From Panonychus citri (Eukaryota > Arthropoda > Arachnida > Trombidiformes > Tetranychidae), in NCBI RefSeq assembly GCF_014898815.1, contig NW_026515428.1, positions 1,488,001-1,552,000 of the forward strand: a stretch of 64,000 nt of DNA, given 5' to 3'. Position 1 is the first letter of the stretch; the number at the start of each line of letters is the position of its first letter. The position numbers and the translations under genes were made by a program. A model generated the notes under the pieces. It saw only the letters and a program-made list of their open reading frames with translations, searched no databases and was not told where the DNA came from. Of this stretch, positions 57,201 through 64,000 are shown piece by piece.

Positions 57201-60200
57201 TTTAACAACATGATAGATATCATGTTATATGCTACATGTTTACATGATGGTTATACTGAAAAAAAGCAAATGATGATAATAATAAAAAGCAATTGCCATT
57301 TATTCAGTTTTGATTGTAAATAATAATAATTCATAAATTGCTTGCTTATGCTTGTTGATAATGGACTTTGATTGTTGTTGTCAAACTTGTAATAACAACA
57401 ATCAACAATTTTGATTGAAAAAATAGTAAATCATTGCTAATAGACTTGAACCCAAAGGGACATTTATCTGTGTCAATTTTGCGTAAAGTTGTTACTTTAT
57501 CAAATCAATTGATATTATTACTCGGCTGTATACAGATTAGAGGGTGATACAGGGTGCAATTGGGTGAGCTATGTGGTGGTCTAGTGTTGGGCTTGTTGTT
57601 GTTGAAGGCCTTTGATATTTTGATGGCGTTGAAAAAAAGTTATTGGTAAAAATTTTTGATGCAAAAGCAAATTGTAACTTTCCAACTCATTTAATGTGCT
57701 CATATGAAAAGAGAGTGGTAAGAGGCTGTGAGAGTGGGTAAACAGGGTGATACATAGCTGTAAATTTAGGTCACTTTGACAAGAGAGAGAGAGAGAGATG
57801 AAAAAACTTATCATGTTTGAATCAATTGAAACAAATCATTTGTTGAGACATAAAAGTTTATCTCAATAGGACTTGAAATTCAAATGAAGAATACATAATG
57901 TATTTAGTTTTCGAGTCTTTTTTTCTTCCAAAATTCTGGTAACTGGATACAATTTTCAACATTTCATTGAACCAAATTTATGAGTCAAATGAATGAGTTG
58001 AAAAAATTTCAGAAAAGTTCAATGTTTGGTTGAGAATTGAATCTGTAAATATAATGATAAAAATCATCAATCAAATTTGTTTATCATCGGTTATTCAACA
58101 AGAGAAGGGGTGAAGAAAATGTTGTAATTATTGATGAGAAGAGAAAACCGATTCTGATCTTTGGATGGATGAATCAAAATATATTCACTATCATGGTCAT
58201 TTGAATGATAATCATGTAATCTGAGAGAGGATAATGATAATATTTTGCCCGAAAAGTCAGATATCAGCAAAAGAAACTAAAATATAATAACTGTTATCGA
58301 TTATGTTCAGGTATCATTTTTTTCCTTGACCATCAACATCATAATCATCTAATGGACATCAATTCATCAATATACCACGAAGATTGAGATGATCATCATC
58401 ATGATGGTGAGTAAGGGGTATGAATACTACATCAGAACTTTTTTGTCTTACCAACAAATTTTTTTCCACACAGATTGTAATGATTTGAGATGAGAAACAT
58501 TAACCTTTTTCAAGATTTTTCTTGTCCATTGGTCAGCTCATCATCTTTTGAGAGAGGAAGTAGGGATGAGGATAAAGTGAGAGAGAGAGATTGATGAAAA
58601 TGATATTTCAAAATTTAACATCCATCTTGACCCTAATAGCATCTTCCTGGAAACAATCAAATCCATTGGAAATGAAAAATTTGACCAATCATAAGTGGAT
58701 TTAGTTGAGGATTAAGAGTAACAAAAGGATAAAAAAAGTGATGCGGATGAGAAACTAAAAGAAAATAGGGAAAAGAACATTATTTTTTTCTTCCTTTCCA
58801 TTTCTCTTACTTTTCTCTAATTTATCATCTTTATCCTTCTAATCAAATCAAATCAAATCATGTTTAATTGATGTTGAAAACCAGAAAACATTTCAAATCA
58901 AATGAGAGATAAAGTTAATTGCTTTCATTTAATCTCATTTAAGAATAAGGTTTTTTTTATATCAAAAAGTAAAGAAAAGTTCAAGTGATTAGTTGAACAA
59001 TTTTTAAATTAAATTCGTTATCATTTTAATTGACTAATCATCAATTTGACAAAAGACTCAAATGATGATAATACAAAGGTAAACATAATCATAATCATCA
59101 TTATCTGAAAAGTTATCAATTGTAATGTCAATAGAGAAACAATAAAACTCATTGAGATCAATCAACTGATGATGAGGATGAAAAAAAAAGATATATTAGA
59201 AAAGGGAAATAAACAATTGCCTCATCACCAACCCCACCCTTCATTTAACCTTTATAATGATGATAAAAAGAGGGTCAAAGGATAACAAGTTGTGTAGTAT
59301 AATAGTTTCAATGGTTTATCATGTTTATTTCAGTGAAACATATGATAAGGATGAGGATGAGGATGGAAAAGTAGTAAAAGGTAAACAAGGAAATACAAAG
59401 ATAACGGTAAAAGTTACCTTAAGATGTTGATGGTTAGGGATGAGGATGGAGGAGGAATAGGTTAGTAATCAAGTGCTGGATAGATGGTAAAAAAATCACC
59501 ATGGGAGTTGATGAGGATTCTTGATCAATGACATGATTATTACTTGTTACTATTTAACCTTGTTGATTAACATTGTTTTCATTTTCTATCTAATATTTAA
59601 TATATAAATTATCTGGTAACGATTAACTTTGAATCGATAGTCAATGAACTATTTTTAAAAGGCTTTCATGATGGTCAAGTATTAGTTGGCCATAGACAGT
59701 GAGTGTAAAGAGAGAGATAATATTAGTGATGAGAATACGATAATAATCATGATTCTAATGATGTTGTTGTTGATGATTAAGCTGATCATCATGATGAAAG
59801 AAGAAAAGAAAAACTCAGCAAATTATATCATCATCTTCAAGTAAAAACTTGATTCCCCTTGATGATTAGTGGAAGATGAGGATGAGGATGAGGAAGAGAA
59901 AAAAAAAGTTCTCAATCTAAAATAAATTTCCTCAGTTTCTCTAGAACATGATGACAAGTTCTATCTAACTTTTTCTACAGCAAGATAACCACACACTCTT
60001 TAATTGACAGGGAATCATCTAAGGAGATCATTGATTAAAGGAGTGGGAAAAAAAGTTCAACGAAAAGAAAAGAAAAAAGTTCCATGTAAATTGAATGAAT
60101 ATCATTCAACGAAGGAAAATTTAGTTATAATCAATTTCTGTTGTTCCAATAGTCTCAACACTTTACAATCATAATTATCGTTGATGGGATATGAGAAAGT

Positions 60201-63200
60201 TCTGAAATAATTATTCAATGATTTATTCTTACACAAAATAAACACCGAGAATCATCATTATCATGATGATTATTTAAAGATTCATGGAGAAAGAGAGAGA
60301 CAGAGGAATGAAAAATTCTCGGTAAAATTAATGATAGAAAATGATAATAAATTGAAATCTTTTTTTCATCAATTTAATATTCTGATATCTTGCTCATCAT
60401 CTTCCAGAATCAGGGTGGAAATTCAATTTTCACCCAAATTTGATATTGTTGAGCTTTTACTTTTCATTTGAATATCATTAGATTGAAATATTATCATTAT
60501 TTTAAAGGAAGAAGGGAAAAATAATAATGATATTCTCAGTGAGAAAAACAAATAACATATCAAATGTTTGAACAATTTTATGGATGCTGAAAGAGGTGTG
60601 AGATGTATTCTTGTTGTATTCATCATCATCTGATTTCAGGGAATCATATTCATGATGAATTCTGTGTTTATATATTCACACTTGATCCTAAGATGATGAT
60701 CCTTTCTGATGACATGTACATGAACAAAAAGTATATAATGTTTTCCCTAATACAATATTATCACAAATGCTAATAGATCAACAATCAGTGAATTATAATA
60801 TTAAATTATTTCACCCAACTAATCAAACGGATAAGATAATCAAATCAAATTCACTTGATTAGATTAAAATTTGAATCAGGGCGAAAGAGGGAGATGCTTT
60901 TTATCACTTGTCTCTCTCTCTCTCTTTCTTTTTAGCTACTTGACCTATGGTCAGAATTTGATATTTCATCATCCACATTATAAGCTATTCATTGATTGTT
61001 GTTGTTTCCGGTTATTTTTGTTGTTTTTCTTGTCTGAGTTTTTTTCCCATGTCAACATAATCAATTTGATTGGTGAAACTAAATATAAATGGTCAAGTGG
61101 TCAGTTTTGGTGAGAGGAGGAGGTGGACAAATATTTCTGATATGATCAAATTAGCTCAATTTATGGTCACAACAGGATTAAAGGTTTTGTTTTCAAATCC
61201 AATGTTAAGTAAACCCAAAACAATGGTCATTACAGATTAAGAAAGGAGGAGGAAAATATTTCTTGACCAGAGTGTTGAAGCTTATTAAATTTCATGTCTG
61301 ACCAATAGGATTGCCAATCATCATTTTAAATTATCTTATTCACTCTGTTGTTTCATTTCCTTTTTATCTTGAACTTTTCCACCCTTTAACTGTTTATTCA
61401 ATCATGATTAAATTCAGTCATCTTTTGATTGATTATCATGTTTATAAATGAGAATTCAAAATAAACAGCCAATTAAACGTAAAAATTGAATTTAAACTTT
61501 AGGGTGTAAATAGAAAAGTAATAGTTACGCTGAATCGAATACTTTAAGCTGAGAAATTGAGTGAAACTTTGGTGAGGCAAAAGTTCTGATTCTTCAAGAA
61601 TTTACACCATTTTTTTCAGTGTGATCAGGGGAGTTTGACGAGAAAAAAATGATAATTTGAAGAGAATGAAAAATTTCCAATGGTCATCATTAGTTGAGAT
61701 AAATAACTAAGGTTAGAGGAAGGTGAAAGCTCAAGAAGTGGAAAAGTTTAATTGAATAAATGTCACCATGAAATTCAAGAAAAAAGTGAAAAAATTTCTA
61801 ATATCATGGTGAGAGAAAAGTTCTAATGATTAATATAGAAAGATTTGGAAAAAGATTCAATCGGTACAAAATATGAGGACTGAAAGAATTTTGGAAAGTT
61901 CGAACCATAAAGAAAGAAAGAAAAGAGAGAGAGAGAGAAAAGTCCAGTTAGAACTTTTCTTTTCGACAAATTCGATAGATTCTGATTGACCCGCTCATTG
62001 AGCAAATCCAATCAGTTATTTCATCTCTTAATCATAACAATTAATAAATCAACAATATCTAAGTGAAAGGTTTTATGATTGATTTAATCAATTGGTCAAG
62101 TTAATAAAAACACCAAGCAATGTCCAGTTATTGTCTCATTCTGGTCAACAAAAACAAATGCCTCAAGGGAGCCTTGACCAAAGAGTAATTTTTTTCTTGT
62201 ATTGTCATCATCAGTTAAGTGACCATCAGTTATTACTGTTATTATTATCATCACCATCAAGGTAAACTTTAATATCATTTGATTGATTATCAATGATGAA
62301 AAATTACCAATGGTCATTTAAATGATCATTGACCACAAGCATTGAAATTAATCAATTATATTGATACCTGATCAGGTAAACAGTTTAATTTCATGATATT
62401 GTTTAATTAATAGTTTTAATTGTGATATAACTTTAATACTTTGTATGTGTGGTAAACACAATTACTTTTAATTGAAACTTAATTAACACAAGTAAATAGA
62501 GAACAAAGTTAATTAGTTAATCAATTAAATCAGCAATGTATCAACAATATAATCAATCTAATTAGGACTAAAGTTTAACAAGTTTCACCATGTTGGATCA
62601 TAATTAGTTTCCTATTGATATTATTGAGTATCTTGTGATTGTTTTTAATTGTTCATCATTAAATCAATCAATCTGATTATCATGTATAATTAACGGCAAT
62701 GATCAGAGGAAATTTTCAAGTTGATTGACATTTTCCTCTTTAATTTGAACAGGATAAACATGATGAAAGAGTTGAGCCCTGATTAATTCTGAGATTCATC
62801 ATGAATAATTATCATTTGAATAATTCATTATGAATTGTTGAGATTTAATTTCAATGTTATGGTGAACTTGGATAGACTCATTTTCATGTTGCTGTTTTTC
62901 AGTATAAACATTGTCAATGTTTTCTATTTGTTTACTGAACTTTCCATGAATTATCATGAAAAGAAAAAGTAAATTATCACCAAGAAAAAAAAAGGTTTCA
63001 CTGTCACCGAAAGAAAAACATATAATGATGTACCTATTGACTGGGAGAGAGAAAGAAAAAATCTACTGAACAAAATGTCACAGAAAGAATTATTTGGTTC
63101 AGAATTGAGCTGAACTTTTACCATGAATGAGAGAGAAAGAGAGTGAGATGAAGAAGACATCAAGATATATCCAAGGAAATGAAAAAAGAGAGAAATAAAA

Positions 63201-64000
63201 AAAGGTAAAGGGAAAATTTTTCCTTCGATTTCAATGTTACATTAACTGAAGAATAGGATGAAGAAAAAAAAATAACATTCGATTCATTGATTGATGAATT
63301 TTCATTTTTTTCCAGGGTGAAAAGTGACACTGATCCTTTGGAGATTGAAACATTAACAGATAATTATATCCATCATCATCATCATCATGAGTACATCACC
63401 ATAATCAATTAAAAGAGGAAGATATCACCATGAACAATAGGTTCAGGAGAAAAGATAGAAAAAAAAAGTTGAGGGTGAAAAATCTGAATGAAAAAAGTTC
63501 CCACCTCATCAGCTTCATCTCTTTATTTCCTCTGAGTGGTGTGAGTAATTTTTTGGCCCAGATTCGAATTTGGAAACAATGAGAATTGAATCAGAAAATG
63601 TTTCATCTTCCACATGAGCTTCTATACTCACAATCTTATTAATATATTCTTTCAGAACTTTTTTGTTCAAAGTCAATTCAGAATCATTGGACCGAGGTGA
63701 CGGTGGGTGAAGATCAAGAGTAGGGAAATAAATAAATGCTCACAATCAACAGTAATCATATTTTTCAGGATCAAATGGTGATGATAATGATTAACTTAAC
63801 TTTCACGATTTTCCCCAAACTTCCCGCCTTTGGATCACATTTTTCCCACTCTCAATTGTTTCACAAGCTTATTATCAACCCTTTTCATTGCCAACATCAT
63901 AATCATTAACACTGATAATTATTACTTAACAAAAGCATTATCATCACAATTAACTCAAATCAATTTCAATACTTGGTAACAATTAACACTCTTGCATATT
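54269..64000. other. 9.7-kb region without supported genes
   Basis: AT-rich with ATGATG/CATCAT runs, GA runs, and repeated A-run-GTTC words (for example 54522, 59901, 60047, 60072, 63490). Because exon 54268-53963 needs an upstream exon, this is probably a very long intron or several introns of the Sidestep-like gene, with its Ig exons beyond 64000. Open frames here (for example minus 62096-62317, 57581-57814) have no domain features. Confidence 0.5.

Noticed and set aside
57560..57625. Slightly GC-richer stretch with coding-like minus-strand reading
   Set aside because: The open stretch is short, has no splice sites in phase and no recognisable motif.
1..64000. CRISPR arrays, tRNA or rRNA genes
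   Set aside because: All regular repeats seen are microsatellites or duplicated gene segments; no cloverleaf or rRNA-like sequence noticed by eye.

Overview
This is a AT-rich eukaryotic window with short phase-consistent GT-AG introns, compact genes, abundant (CAT)n, (CAA)n and (GA)n microsatellites, and Asn/Ser/His-rich low-complexity proteins. Metazoan genes are recognisable (endosulfine, RCE1, a class I sugar transporter, ORC5, OXA1L, and an FN3/transmembrane protein resembling arthropod Sidestep). The composition and gene set suggest an arthropod with a compact genome, most likely an acariform mite such as a spider mite. That assignment is inference. I see no CRISPR array, rRNA or tRNA.

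Left half (1-29,990). A low-complexity gene ends on the + strand (exons 2350-2723 and 4550-5412). A possible tiny two-exon gene lies at 7089-7621. Alpha-endosulfine (minus, 8436-9046) is head-to-head with a plus-strand coiled-coil protein that has a dsRBD-like N terminus (9971-11086). Four minus-strand genes follow: RCE1 (11501-12349), a glucose transporter with several possible first exons (13138-18934), ORC5 (22213-23741) and a very large Ser/Asn-rich protein called 'S' here (24442-29385). CTCF-core-like motifs lie 5' of most of these genes.

Middle (about 31.1-50.0 kb). This is the most unusual part: a recent tandem amplification. The unit is one intronless gene for a 309-residue, apparently secreted protein of no family I recognise, followed by a copy of OXA1L. 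Five units are visible. Copies A, B and D of the 309-residue gene are intact, C has one frameshift, and E is decayed. Only the OXA1L of unit D is complete (seven exons, 444 residues); the other four are deletion or frameshift pseudogenes. Two partial, internally deleted copies of the S gene sit between units. Inverted repeats flank unit D. A 491-bp Tc1/mariner-type MITE with a TA target duplication has inserted in the unit E OXA1L intron, and the empty site is preserved in units B and D.

Right part (50-64 kb). The 3' end of a Sidestep-like adhesion protein (FN3, transmembrane helix, a 13-nt microexon, low-complexity tail) lies on the minus strand at 52307-54268. The remaining 9.7 kb to the window edge holds no gene I can support and is probably an intron or the 5' flank of that gene.

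All exon joins were read by hand from splice sites and reading phase. No database search or alignment program was run, so product names rest on recognised motifs and family resemblance.
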